Assembly (NCBI GenBank): GCA_003857395.1
Contig: RPRC01000173.1
Coordinates: 1-13,654 of the forward strand
Direction: 5' to 3'
Source of the DNA: Geobacter sp.
Lineage (GTDB): Bacteria > Desulfobacterota > Desulfuromonadia > Geobacterales > Geobacteraceae
Length of the DNA stretch: 13,654 nucleotides
The position numbers and the translations under genes were made by a program. Below the pieces are notes generated by a model. The model was given only the letters and a program-made list of their open reading frames with translations. It ran no database searches and was not told where the DNA came from. Positions 13,600-13,654 of this stretch are shown piece by piece (position 1 is the stretch's first letter; each line of letters opens with the position of its first letter).

Positions 13600-13654
13600 A
13601 AAAAATGTTTTGCTTTCGGCTTGCCGGGGTTAAGGATGATGGGGTCTCATGGTA

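Overview
The window looks like chromosomal DNA of a Gram-negative bacterium, most plausibly a deltaproteobacterium of the Geobacter/Desulfuromonas kind. This rests on an inner-membrane LpxL/HtrB-type acyltransferase, an exported DUF4197 protein, type VI secretion (T6SS) parts, GC-rich housekeeping-like genes and a CACGGAT-type intergenic repeat. The genus is inferred from gene content only. All supported genes lie on the plus strand.

Region 1 (1-6323) is a tightly packed, GC-rich lipid or acyl-metabolite gene set. It holds the tail of an unidentified gene, a lysophospholipid-acyltransferase-family enzyme, a small acyl carrier protein, a B12-binding-type radical SAM enzyme, a malonyl-CoA:ACP-transacylase-like protein, a hotdog thioesterase and a second B12-binding-type radical SAM enzyme. 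Several stop and start codons overlap, which suggests translational coupling. Together the genes offer acyl loading, carriage, radical modification, release and transfer to a membrane acceptor, so they probably make or modify an unusual acyl chain. An exported DUF4197 protein follows after a 136-base gap, and a strong intrinsic terminator (6293-6323) closes the region.

Region 2 (6324-6612) is AT-rich and non-coding. It contains candidate promoter elements and two perfect inverted repeats.

Region 3 (6613-13447) encodes T6SS parts. The first gene is one 932-codon reading frame joining a complete TssG to a complete TssF, in the reverse of the usual tssF-tssG order. Next come a small Gly/Ala-rich hydrophobic protein and a membrane protein, which I propose as an effector-immunity pair and which have strikingly low GC. 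A vgrG follows whose C-terminal needle is 17 uninterrupted octapeptide repeats, then a possible 23-codon leader ORF and a DUF6484-type spike-like protein. No other T6SS core gene (tssA, B, C, E, H, J, K, L, M, hcp) and no PAAR gene is in the window, so the rest must lie elsewhere.

Region 4 (13448-13654) is non-coding and carries a perfect 19-base inverted repeat built from CACGGAT units spaced 10 bases apart.

The observations most worth following are the TssG-TssF fusion, which is hard to reconcile with the known 2:1 TssF:TssG wedge unless extra TssF is made, the putative effector-immunity pair, and the double B12-radical-SAM acyl cluster.
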